From: Oscillospiraceae bacterium | GTDB lineage: Bacteria > Bacillota_A > Clostridia > Oscillospirales > Oscillospiraceae | Direction: 5' to 3' | Assembly (NCBI GenBank): GCA_017537045.1 | Contig: JAFYLN010000059.1 | Location: forward strand, 1-13,908 | DNA length: 13,908 nucleotides | In this document: piece by piece, positions 6,667-13,488 of the stretch | How the letters are laid out: each line of letters opens with the position of its first letter | Numbering within the stretch: the first letter of the stretch is position 1 | Notes under the pieces: model-generated | Seen by the model: only the letters and a program-made list of their open reading frames with translations | Databases searched by the model: none | Told to the model about the DNA's origin: nothing | Translations under genes and position numbers: made by a program

Positions 6667-8339
6667 TATTTACTACCTCCCTGATTATACGACGGGAAGG
6701 GGAACTGAATTTTCAACAGTGTTTTGAAAACAGGGTGGTGAAGAATCAGATCGCCTTTCTTCAGTCGTGTCATCATATTCGCATATACATTGGGGATGAA
6801 TTTATAGTCCGGGCGAGAAACCTCAATCGCATTGGTTCTGCCGTACACATTTGTTCCGCAGTTGCCCTTAATGCGCTCATGAATGGCACTCCGGAACTGT
6901 TCCGCAGAGAAGAGAACAACACCCTCGGAACGACCACGCTCTGTAATATCCAATAGATTGGCCAGCAGCGGAGAGTTCTTACTGGAAGTTGAGGGGGCAT
7001 ATTTGTTCAGCTCATCCACGAAGATAATCACTCGCTTGGGAACGGACTTCTTACTGCTGCGCTGATCCTGGTCGTAATCACCGTGCTTCAGAGAATACAC
7101 AGAACGGATAATGTCACCAAAGACCAGGCACTGAAGCTGCTCGTTCAGGCCAGCAATATCGACAACCATCATCTCGCCGCCGTTGATATTCAAAACCTCG
7201 TCAGACAGATAAACCTGATGTTCCTCTCGTGCCATCGATCTGGCATTGACAAAAAGATCATCATTGATGGAGTTGTTAATCAACCGTCTGAATCGCTGCC
7301 AGGACTGAATCAGGATGCTGGAAGAGTTGTTCTTACCGCTTCCCTTGCTGCAGAAATCCTTGAGCTTATCCTTGAATTCGTCCCAGCTCGTAACACCCCA
7401 AAATTCCTGACCGTAATCGATATAGTTCAAGATGGATTCAATGGTGTAGTTGGGATCATCAACATTGGCAAAAAGCATATCAACCTTGTCGATATCATGC
7501 TCAAAGGTATAGACGAAGTTGGATGCCTGTTTAGCCGCAAACTGCTCTGCCAAATCATCAACCGGAAGAGCAGTATTGGCATGCAGTTTATCCTTCTGCC
7601 GTCTGTACGGATAGAGGTACTTCACATTTTCAAAAGGTTCGCATGGAACATTCAGTTCCTCCCATTCCTTACGCTGTGCGGGAGTAATCTTCTCATTGGG
7701 CTGATGAATGTGCAGCAGATCATCGCCCTTGACATTCATCACGATAATCGCAACATCATCTTTGTATTTGTGCTGAATTGCCTTCAGGAGGAACATCACA
7801 TAACTGGTTTTGGTTGCCAGACCGGAAATACCGGAGATGTTCATGTGCGCACCTTCAGGGCCAATCAAAAAATCGCCGTTGTACTTGATCGGCACATACT
7901 GGCCGTTGCTGGCCTTCATCAGTCCGGCAGGGATCGCAGTCTTCTCATCGATGTTATCAAGACCCAAGGCAACCTCAATATCATGATTGTCCGCCGTGTA
8001 AACAGGAGATCCCTCAAACACCGGCATGAAGTTCTCTTTGGTATTGTGAATAACAGATACCTTCGCATAGGATAATGACAGTCGTCTAGTCATTGGAATT
8101 GTGTCCACATTACCAAAGTCCGAGGACACATAATTACTCAAGTGTCCGGTTCCGTCGGTGATATGTAAAATGTCCTGCACAACACCATATGTCACGGAAT
8201 CGTCCGTTTTGTTCTCTACACGAACAATATCAAAGGGGCTGAGGATCGCATCATCAGAGAGCCAGAACTGGAACTCATCACATGATGTAGGGTGTTTCTC
8301 TGTGGCAGATACTCTGCCAATCAATTTTCTATCACTCAT
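6666..8339 (-). CDS. HerA-like DNA translocase ATPase
   Basis: The product has 557 residues. An N-terminal beta-barrel-like region typical of HerA (HAS) domains (about 1-110) precedes a RecA/FtsK-HerA ATPase core. The P-loop region reads ISGLATKTS (171-179), where the usual glycine before the lysine is threonine. Walker B is intact at RVIIFVDELNKY (436-447, D442 and E443). ITERGRSEGV (465-474) supplies the likely arginine finger and FSAEQ (477-481) the sensor glutamine. HerA proteins form hexameric rings that pump DNA and work with the NurA nuclease encoded next to them. AGGGAG lies before the ATG, and the gap to the NurA-like stop is 14 bases. No membrane segment is seen. Defence-linked HerA homologues are known in other combinations; this partner set is unusual. 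Confidence 0.88.
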   Translation of the reverse strand: MSDRKLIGRVSATEKHPTSCDEFQFWLSDDAILSPFDIVRVENKTDDSVTYGVVQDILHITDGTGHLSNYVSSDFGNVDTIPMTRRLSLSYAKVSVIHNTKENFMPVFEGSPVYTADNHDIEVALGLDNIDEKTAIPAGLMKASNGQYVPIKYNGDFLIGPEGAHMNISGISGLATKTSYVMFLLKAIQHKYKDDVAIIVMNVKGDDLLHIHQPNEKITPAQRKEWEELNVPCEPFENVKYLYPYRRQKDKLHANTALPVDDLAEQFAAKQASNFVYTFEHDIDKVDMLFANVDDPNYTIESILNYIDYGQEFWGVTSWDEFKDKLKDFCSKGSGKNNSSSILIQSWQRFRRLINNSINDDLFVNARSMAREEHQVYLSDEVLNINGGEMMVVDIAGLNEQLQCLVFGDIIRSVYSLKHGDYDQDQRSSKKSVPKRVIIFVDELNKYAPSTSSKNSPLLANLLDITERGRSEGVVLFSAEQFRSAIHERIKGNCGTNVYGRTNAIEVSRPDYKFIPNVYANMMTRLKKGDLILHHPVFKTLLKIQFPFPSYNQGGSK

Positions 8340-8353
8340 TTTTCTATCTCCCT

Positions 8354-9490
8354 TTATCGGAAATTCCGCTTGAAGTTGCTGATAAATACCAGATCACTCT
8401 CAAACGAAGCCTTGATCAGTGTCTCCGTCAGGTATATCGGATACAGATGGCTGGCCCATCGTTCGTCCCTACCATAGCATGTGGGGGAACACTCGTTGAG
8501 GAGCCACAGTGAAATATTATCTACCATTGCGGTGTTGAGACCTTCATCTTCCTCGACCACGGCCATTTTTTCAATCTTGATGATTCCTTCAAGAGGTCCC
8601 GCAACTCTGCTCTTGGGGCGAATTCGGAGGTACCAGCAGCCGAATTTCCGATGTCGGCTGTTCTCTTTCAGGAAAACAGGGGTTCTCTGTCCATATTCCA
8701 ATTTTAGCAGCTCGGCACCAATCTGGGTGGCACCTCGTTTGCTCTTGCTGGTTGTCGGAAGCATGGGGTCAAAACTCTTCGACACACCAATCACATTGTA
8801 AAACATATCCGCAAACTCAGGCTTTCCGGTATCCTGTCTGATAAACTGGAGCGGGCCATCAACAATCAGCATACGATCCGGCTCAAGGGCATCAGAGTCA
8901 ACCATCTGACTCAAAATCTCGATTTCCATGCCGTGCATAATGGAATTCGCTTTTGCAATTGCTCCGTTGACTGGAACAGAATGCTTCATAGGCTCGAACG
9001 GATACTTCACGACATCCAAATGGAGACGCTTTGCCATCTCTGTTTTGTTGATCCGCTGGCGAATCTCCTCGAAGTCAACATCGCTCATCTTATCTGACAA
9101 CAGCAGTAGATTCTTTTGCTGCACGGAACCATAGGTATGGAGCTTCTTCTGATGATCCCGCTCTGTGCAGCCAGCCCGAACCTGGGCTACGACAACAGGA
9201 AAGATCTTCTTTCCTTCCAGAACCATGTCGCCAATCTTATAGGTTCTCCGGGAGCCGTCCATAAAGAAGCTGAAACCGGAATAGGATCGATCTTCGTTCG
9301 CCAGATCAAGCGTGCGAAGCCGCTTCGACTTATCCGTCTCAAAGGGCATTCCCATATCCTTGATCTCATCGCCCTCATCCTGATACGGTTCCTGGTAGTA
9401 ATGGTCAAGATCCAGACTTTCATTCTGGTACAGAAGGATCTTTCTTTTCTCGAAAATTTCGCTCAAAGTAGGCATACGGCTCAACCCCAT
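8354..9490 (-). CDS. NurA-like nuclease, first gene of the operon
   Basis: The product has 378 residues and lacks a signal peptide. NurA-like features are FFMDGSRR (75-82, with D78 as a metal-binding acid), RMLIVDGPL (206-214, with D211 as the second acid), the following VIGVSKSF (233-240), and the late YPIYLTETLIKAS. NurA nucleases act on single- and double-stranded DNA ends as dimers on a HerA ring, and the HerA-like gene follows directly. The start is placed at 9490, about 20 bases after the predicted transcript start; a second in-frame ATG at 9475 also keeps all motifs, and neither has a strong ribosome binding site (GGAG is 11 bases before the first). The N-terminal 70 residues are acidic and unassigned. 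The family call rests on motifs and context, not an alignment. Confidence 0.8.
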   Translation of the reverse strand: MGLSRMPTLSEIFEKRKILLYQNESLDLDHYYQEPYQDEGDEIKDMGMPFETDKSKRLRTLDLANEDRSYSGFSFFMDGSRRTYKIGDMVLEGKKIFPVVVAQVRAGCTERDHQKKLHTYGSVQQKNLLLLSDKMSDVDFEEIRQRINKTEMAKRLHLDVVKYPFEPMKHSVPVNGAIAKANSIMHGMEIEILSQMVDSDALEPDRMLIVDGPLQFIRQDTGKPEFADMFYNVIGVSKSFDPMLPTTSKSKRGATQIGAELLKLEYGQRTPVFLKENSRHRKFGCWYLRIRPKSRVAGPLEGIIKIEKMAVVEEDEGLNTAMVDNISLWLLNECSPTCYGRDERWASHLYPIYLTETLIKASFESDLVFISNFKRNFR

Positions 9491-9516
9491 TCCGTGTGTT
9501 TCTCCATTTGTGTATC

Positions 9517-9544
9517 ATTATACTCATTTTGTCGAAAGTTGCAA
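9517..9544 (-). promoter_or_regulatory. Promoter of the NurA-HerA-GHKL-radical SAM operon
   Basis: On the minus strand TTGCAA (9544-9539) and a perfect TATAAT (9522-9517) are 16 bases apart. Transcription would start near 9510, giving a leader of about 20 bases before the ATG at 9490. It is divergent from the TIR cassette promoter about 90 bases away. Confidence 0.7.
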
Positions 9545-9631
9545 CAAGAAACCTCATTTGTCAGCTTTGACGATTTTCTTGCCACCACTTTTTATTCACA
9601 CAATGTTTATATCCCTACCTTTCACCTCCCA

Positions 9632-9660
9632 TTGAAAACATATTGGAAATGTGCTATACT
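9632..9660 (+). promoter_or_regulatory. Promoter of the TIR/ThsB-like/membrane cassette
   Basis: TTGAAA (9632-9637) and TATACT (9655-9660) are 17 bases apart, with an extended -10 TGC directly before the -10 box. The predicted transcript start near 9667 leaves a leader of about 30 bases. No operator-like palindrome was found, so expression may be constitutive. Confidence 0.75.
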
Positions 9661-9697
9661 CGATGTAAACAAATGTGCTGTAATAAGGAGCATAGAC

Positions 9698-10285
9698 ATG
9701 AAGAACATCTTTGAACAAGGCTACTTTGATTCGTATTCCGGTGTTAGTCTGGACGAAGCAAGAGGCTCTATTCCGATTTATCACTCTGACTATAGTTATC
9801 GTAAAACGACTATTTTCATCTCCCACAAACACGACGATCTCAAGGATCTCAAAGGTCTTCTCGGATATCTTGAGAGGATGTATAATGCAAAGGTCTATAT
9901 CGATAGTAATGATCCGACTATGCCAAAGAAAACATCTGCAAAGACTGCCGAGAATATCAAAGAGCGAATTAGGCAGTGTGATAAGTTTATCCTTCTGGCA
10001 ACCAATGCTGCTGTAGAATCCAAGTGGTGTAATTGGGAGTTGGGATATGGCGACGCTAATAAATATCCTCGACATATAGCTATTTTCCCATTGAAGCCCA
10101 AAGATTCTTCTGACTTCAATTATAAAGGAAATGAATACCTTGATTTGTATCCACACATTGCGTATTTTTCTGGCAATGAGCAATACACGAACGGAAAGCT
10201 GATCAATCGTGGTTATTACGTCCGATGGAAAGAGAATGGCCAGTATTATATTACCCCTCTAAGCGACTGGCTCAACAAACGGTAA
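9698..10285 (+). CDS. TIR-domain protein, first gene of Thoeris-like cassette
   Basis: The product is a soluble 195-residue protein. A TIR domain spans about residues 37-132: TTIFISHKHDDLKDLKGLL (37-55), AKVYIDSNDPTMPKKT (64-79), CDKFILLATNAA (94-105) and SKWCNWELGYGDA (108-120). E114 in the W-x3-E context is the likely catalytic glutamate of an NAD-consuming TIR. The N-terminal 36 residues and the tyrosine-rich tail (about 145-195) are unassigned. The frame is open far upstream, but the true start is at 9698, where AAGGAG stands 7 bases before the ATG and a promoter lies just ahead; a longer product would overlap the NurA-like gene. The next gene, another TIR-like protein, starts 28 bases downstream. 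Production of an NAD-derived signal is inferred from family and context. Confidence 0.87.
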   Translation: MKNIFEQGYFDSYSGVSLDEARGSIPIYHSDYSYRKTTIFISHKHDDLKDLKGLLGYLERMYNAKVYIDSNDPTMPKKTSAKTAENIKERIRQCDKFILLATNAAVESKWCNWELGYGDANKYPRHIAIFPLKPKDSSDFNYKGNEYLDLYPHIAYFSGNEQYTNGKLINRGYYVRWKENGQYYITPLSDWLNKR

Positions 10286-10313
10286 TTTTCCCCACCGAAC
10301 AGGAGGCAATTAT

Positions 10314-10805
10314 ATGGCAAGACGAGTATTCTTTAGTTTTCATTACGAGAACGACATCACCCGGTCCATGACTGTACGTAACAGTTGGGTGACCCAAGGC
10401 AAAGAAGCAGCAGGCTTTATCGACAAAGCCGAATTCGAGAAGGTAAAGCGTCAAGGAGATGAGGCAGTAAAGAGATGGATTGACAAACAGCTGGAAGGAA
10501 CTTCTGTTACGGTTGTTTTGATCGGTGCAGAGACCCTCAACAGGCCTTTTATCCACTACGAGATTTGCAAAAGCCTTGAGCGTGGTAATGCCGTGATTGG
10601 TGTTCTGATCCATAACATCAAAGATATGCGAACCGGCCTCTATTCCAAGTCTGGTAACACCCATTCGGTTATCGGCTACTATAAAGATGGCTCTCCGGCG
10701 TATTTCGATAAGGTGTGTGATGGAATCTATGACTATTACTGGGACGATGGTTATCAAAACATGGGAAGCTGGATTGAAAGTGCCGCCAAAGCCCACGGCA
10801 AATAA
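10314..10805 (+). CDS. ThsB-like TIR protein (DUF1863 type)
   Basis: The product has 163 residues, a single domain of the usual ThsB length. Characteristic segments are RRVFFSFHYENDITR (3-17) with VRNSW (21-25), the DEAVKRWIDKQLEGTSVTVVLIGAETLNRPFIHYEI block (49-84) and GVLIHNIKD (96-104). These are hallmarks of the DUF1863/MTH538 TIR-like family, which includes Thoeris ThsB; such proteins sense infection and make a cyclic ADP-ribose-type signal. E83 in HYEI is the likely catalytic glutamate. AGGAGG lies 7 bases before the ATG. No ThsA-like gene (SIR2, SLOG or Macro) follows; instead a small membrane protein gene comes next. The family call is strong, while membership in a working Thoeris-like system is inference. 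Confidence 0.9.
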   Translation: MARRVFFSFHYENDITRSMTVRNSWVTQGKEAAGFIDKAEFEKVKRQGDEAVKRWIDKQLEGTSVTVVLIGAETLNRPFIHYEICKSLERGNAVIGVLIHNIKDMRTGLYSKSGNTHSVIGYYKDGSPAYFDKVCDGIYDYYWDDGYQNMGSWIESAAKAHGK

Positions 10806-10823
10806 GTGAATCGAGGTATTGAT

Positions 10824-11231
10824 ATGGATAATAAGCGTTTTCACCTTGAAATGATCCAAGGTGTTATCAATCGAATGGCAAGTAACTCATTCATGCTAAA
10901 AGGCTGGGCCGTAACACTTGTTGCTGGTATCTTCGCCTTGGCCGCCAAGGATGCTGACAAGCTGTACTTCATCATCACTTATGTCCCCATCTTCGTTTTC
11001 TGGGGTCTTGATGCATTTTACCTTCGACAGGAGCGTTTATATCGGAAGCTTTATGATAAGGTTCGTAAACAGACCGAGGAGGAAATCGACTTCTCAATGA
11101 ATGCTAATCTTCCTGAGTTTAACTGCGTAAAAACGACCTACGGAGATGTGCTTTTCTCCAAGACAGAACTTTGGTTTTATCTTCCTCTTGCCGTACTCAC
11201 ATTAATTGTGATCATCCTTGGCATAATATAA
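10824..11231 (+). CDS. Small three-helix membrane protein, candidate effector
   Basis: The product has 135 residues. Hydrophobic helices are expected at about 22-41 (FMLKGWAVTLVAGIFALA), 47-67 (LYFIITYVPIFVFWGLDAFYL) and 117-135 (WFYLPLAVLTLIVIILGII, the very C-terminus), with a charged helical cytoplasmic loop (68-115) between the second and third. The start is set at the ATG at 10824, 6 bases after GAGGT; a GTG at 10806 would add six residues and has no site. The gene follows the ThsB-like gene by 18 bases, so they are co-transcribed. Small membrane proteins beside TIR or nucleotide-signal genes often act as membrane-disrupting effectors (SLATT/2TM-type). That role is inferred from position and topology; no ligand-binding domain is recognisable. 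Confidence 0.85.
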   Translation: MDNKRFHLEMIQGVINRMASNSFMLKGWAVTLVAGIFALAAKDADKLYFIITYVPIFVFWGLDAFYLRQERLYRKLYDKVRKQTEEEIDFSMNANLPEFNCVKTTYGDVLFSKTELWFYLPLAVLTLIVIILGII

Positions 11232-11235
11232 GAAT

Positions 11236-11268
11236 ACCGCCATCGTATGGGTACGATGGCGGTTATTT
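11236..11268 (+). terminator. Terminator after the TIR cassette
   Basis: A perfect 12-base stem ACCGCCATCGTA/TACGATGGCGGT around a TGGG loop lies five bases after the membrane protein stop codon and is followed by TATTT. The U-run is weak, but position and stem strength favour an intrinsic terminator. The same stem recurs at 13493-13526. Confidence 0.75.
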
Positions 11269-11453
11269 GCCGCTATGTGCTTTTCTTTCTGATATTTTAT
11301 GAGACAGGTAAAAGGGTGTAAAAAAGCACACCAACTTGTATATCATATCTCACGATTTACAGAGAAGCAAGCATTTTTTCTGTTATGAACAAAAATCTGT
11401 TTCTTGCACAATTCATATGCAGGCAAAGTCACCAAAATTGTCGAAACCACCGC

Positions 11454-11483
11454 TTGACACATTGTAATGTAGCATGCTAGAAT
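11454..11483 (+). promoter_or_regulatory. Strong promoter before the small genes
   Basis: A perfect TTGACA (11454-11459) and TAGAAT (11478-11483) are 18 bases apart with an extended -10 TGC before the -10 box. The region from the terminator at 11268 to here (about 185 bases) holds no gene I can support. Confidence 0.7.
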
Positions 11484-11543
11484 GGTATTTAGAAAAAGCT
11501 TGCAATATTTCAAAATATCGCAGAAAAGATTGGAGTGAATGCC

Positions 11544-11724
11544 GTGTCTGAGACCAACCACAAGATTTACAACTTCTTCTTTCGCAAACTCCGTGCGAGT
11601 CTTTCAACCGAGCCGTAGGCATAGTATCGCCATTTTGACTCTCTTGGAAGCGACGACGGGGTTCATTACTGACCCAATCGGCGCTATTTTTTCGCCCTTT
11701 GGAGAAAAGAATCCGGGAGGATAG
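11544..11724 (+). pseudogene. Tiny gene, frameshifted or recoded
   Basis: A GTG at 11544, 8 bases after GGAG (11532-11535) and about 55 bases after a consensus promoter, opens a 24-residue frame ending at a TAG at 11616-11618. The next frame (+1) is open across that point and continues to a TAG at 11722-11724, adding a stretch with LTLLEATTGFITDPIGAIF. The second part has no start codon of its own apart from an ATG at 11539, only three bases from the GGAG. Its end overlaps the ribosome binding site of the next gene, as in coupled genes. Either a base was lost in a once-intact gene of about 58 codons, or translation shifts at the CCG-TAG-G stop, or the frames are chance. No homologue is recognised. 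Confidence 0.35.
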
Positions 11725-11728
11725 CTAA

Positions 11729-11926
11729 ATGAAAGTTACACCTTGTCGAGTCCTTGTCCACACCCCCAAAAATCACATTCCGTTTGGAGAGGTGTACCGA
11801 TCCGCTGATGGAACGCATGTGATGCTTCGAATTAAAAAAGCCAAAAGTCCCATCTATGAGGAAATTGAGCTTTTCGAGTTCATTGAGTACATTATTGCAG
11901 TACTTAGGGAAAACGAAGCTGCCTGA
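11729..11926 (+). CDS. Hypothetical 65-residue protein
   Basis: This small soluble protein begins MKVTPCRVLVHTPKN and ends with an acidic helix containing EEIELFEFIEYIIAVLREN (about 44-62). GGGAGG stands 8 bases before the ATG, and the stop of the preceding frame lies between the site and the start, suggesting coupled translation. The N-terminal half (FGEVYRSADGTHVMLRIKKAKS) looks like a short beta sheet, giving a compact beta-beta-alpha layout. I do not recognise a family. It lies between a strong promoter and the secreted AHH nuclease gene 268 bases downstream, so it might be an antitoxin or immunity protein, but it is shorter than most immunity proteins and lies upstream rather than downstream. 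That idea is speculation. Confidence 0.6.
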   Translation: MKVTPCRVLVHTPKNHIPFGEVYRSADGTHVMLRIKKAKSPIYEEIELFEFIEYIIAVLRENEAA

Positions 11927-12027
11927 CAGATTGCCCGACATACCGAAGCGATCGTCTGATTTACACAATCTAATCCCCTTATCCACTCGTTGTGAGTGAG
12001 GCCATATATTAATGAGCCGAGCCGCCG

Positions 12028-12092
12028 TGAGTCAACCCAAAGAGGCCCACACCCTCTCTGGGATTCGACCTACGCTGCCCGACTCATTTTTT
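12028..12092 (+). terminator. Structured leader or terminator with U-run
   Basis: TGAGTC (12028-12033) pairs with GACTCA (12081-12086), followed by six T residues. Inside, CCCA-A-AGAGG (12036-12045) pairs with CCTCT-C-TGGG (12053-12062) around a seven-base loop. The result is a two-layer hairpin with an intrinsic-terminator tail about 100 bases before the AHH protein start. It could end the upstream small-gene transcript or act as an attenuator; it matches no riboswitch class I know. Confidence 0.5.
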
Positions 12093-12102
12093 ATAGCCTT
12101 AT

Positions 12103-12131
12103 TTCATGACACCAAATACCAATTTTATACG
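12103..12131 (+). promoter_or_regulatory. Possible promoter of the AHH nuclease gene
   Basis: TTCATG (12103-12108) and TATACG (12126-12131) are 17 bases apart, just after the U-run at 12092. Both boxes match the consensus only partly. The placement, after a terminator-like element and 64 bases before the start codon, is the main support. Confidence 0.3.
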
Positions 12132-12194
12132 TCAATAACAAGAGCCTGGACTTCAAAGATTTCCAGTCCGGGACACACCGAAAGGAGTATTACT

Positions 12195-13304
12195 ATGAAG
12201 AAAACTATCCAAAAAATCCTGAGCATTGCCCTGATCCTGACTATGGTACTGACCATGATCGTGCCCGCTTCCGCCGCTGGTTTCTTCACTACCCAGGAAA
12301 TTTTTGGTTACGAGGGCCGTATTTTCCTGACTGTCCGTGAGGATGTTCCTGTCCGAGCTGAGCCCCACAACGAAGGCACGGTTCTGGCCGATCTGCCCAA
12401 GGGTTACCCTGTCGAATCTGCTGGTCTGTTCCGTACCCGGAAGGGCAGCGAGTGGATTAAAATCTCCAATATGGGCTATGATAGTGTCGAAGCTTGGATT
12501 TACCTGGGCAATCTTTCTGAGCACACCCATCACTATGTGAACCTCGAGTCCTACGGTTATGGTCAGTTTGAGTTCTGCGATGGCTGCGGTAACATTCGCC
12601 CCACCAGTGTCCACTCCTTCGAGGTTGATCTGGACAATGCACAGATCGCACTCGCAGCCTACTCCCTCCTCCCCGTTGTCGGCAACGGTTTTGATATCCT
12701 CGACGGCCTCGTCTCCCTTTACCGCGGTAACTATGGTGATGCCCTGCTGAGTTTTGCCTCTGCTCTCCCCGTGCTCGGCAGTGCAGGTAATCTCCTTCGT
12801 GCCGGCGAAACCTTTGATGTGGTCACGGAAACCACCAGTCTTACCGTAACCCTCGATCGCATCGACGGCTACGCAGGCAAGGTTCTTGTCAAACCCGATG
12901 CAGACTACTATAAGCTGAAAAAGCATATGAACGCCATGTACGAGGCCACCGGCGATCTGCGTTTCTATAAGCTTGCGGGCGAGAACATTCCCAAGCGTTC
13001 TGTTGCGGCACACCACATTGTCGCCATTGGCGATAAGGCAGCTGACGAAGCTGCGCAGATTCTGATGTACCTGGGCATTGATCTGAACGGAGCTAGCAAT
13101 GGTGTATATCTCTGTATGCGTTCCAATGTATGTGACGGCGCAATCCATGTGACCAAGCACAGCCCTGAGTACTACGCAACTGTTAATAAGATGGTGACCG
13201 AGGCTTTCCAGCGTTCTACCAGTTACAGCGAACAGCGCATCGAAGTTCTCAAGGAACTCGATAAGATTGCTCGTGCTCTGATGAATGGCGATCTTTCTCT
13301 GTAA
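12195..13304 (+). CDS. Secreted SH3-like protein with C-terminal AHH nuclease domain
   Basis: The product has 369 residues. Residues 1-28 are a Sec signal peptide: MKKTIQK, a hydrophobic core and VPASAA, cut near 27/28. An SH3b-like segment (about 42-105, with VPVRAEPH, VLADLPKGYPV, WIKI and AWIYLG) could bind cell wall. A CDGC motif with nearby histidines (110-131) may bind metal. A hydrophobic stretch (about 148-203, LLPVVGNGFDILDGLVSLYRG and SALPVLGSAG) resembles pre-toxin regions of polymorphic toxins. The C-terminus (about 268-369) is an AHH domain of the HNH/Endonuclease VII superfamily: AAHHIV (271-276), GIDLNGASNGVYL (294-306), H318, H322 and Y327. AAAGGAG lies 7 bases before the chosen ATG; longer in-frame starts overlap the structured leader. 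The gene is more GC-rich than its neighbours. No adjacent immunity gene is clear. Confidence 0.87.
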   Translation: MKKTIQKILSIALILTMVLTMIVPASAAGFFTTQEIFGYEGRIFLTVREDVPVRAEPHNEGTVLADLPKGYPVESAGLFRTRKGSEWIKISNMGYDSVEAWIYLGNLSEHTHHYVNLESYGYGQFEFCDGCGNIRPTSVHSFEVDLDNAQIALAAYSLLPVVGNGFDILDGLVSLYRGNYGDALLSFASALPVLGSAGNLLRAGETFDVVTETTSLTVTLDRIDGYAGKVLVKPDADYYKLKKHMNAMYEATGDLRFYKLAGENIPKRSVAAHHIVAIGDKAADEAAQILMYLGIDLNGASNGVYLCMRSNVCDGAIHVTKHSPEYYATVNKMVTEAFQRSTSYSEQRIEVLKELDKIARALMNGDLSL

Positions 13305-13488
13305 TTCTACAGTTACCTATTGATAATCTCAAACAACTCTTTCATTTTATCACTACATATATCTTCTGTACATTTGTGATAGTCATGTAAATGTGCACAT
13401 TATCATTAGGTATCATCTAACTCGCACACCAGATAATTAGCAACTACTCGCAAGACCAAAGCCTTTCTGTCAAAAGAGTCATACACAT

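Noticed and set aside
7083..8075. Long open frame on the plus strand opposite the HerA-like gene
   Set aside because: It is antisense to a gene with clear ATPase motifs, lacks a ribosome binding site and shows no recognisable domain.
9116..9697. Long in-frame upstream extension of the TIR protein on the plus strand
   Set aside because: It overlaps the NurA-like gene and both divergent promoters; a consensus promoter and AAGGAG site place the real start at 9698.
12055..12085. tRNA-like T-arm sequence (GGTCGAATCC on the minus strand)
   Set aside because: The T-loop lacks one conserved base and no acceptor, D or anticodon arm can be folded around it.
12012..12194. Upstream in-frame extension of the AHH protein
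   Set aside because: It would bury the signal peptide and run through a hairpin with a U-run; the start at 12195 has a good AAAGGAG site and a proper signal peptide.
12153..13160. Long open frame on the minus strand opposite the AHH gene
   Set aside because: It is the complement of a GC-rich coding gene with strong domain evidence, and its predicted protein shows no domain.
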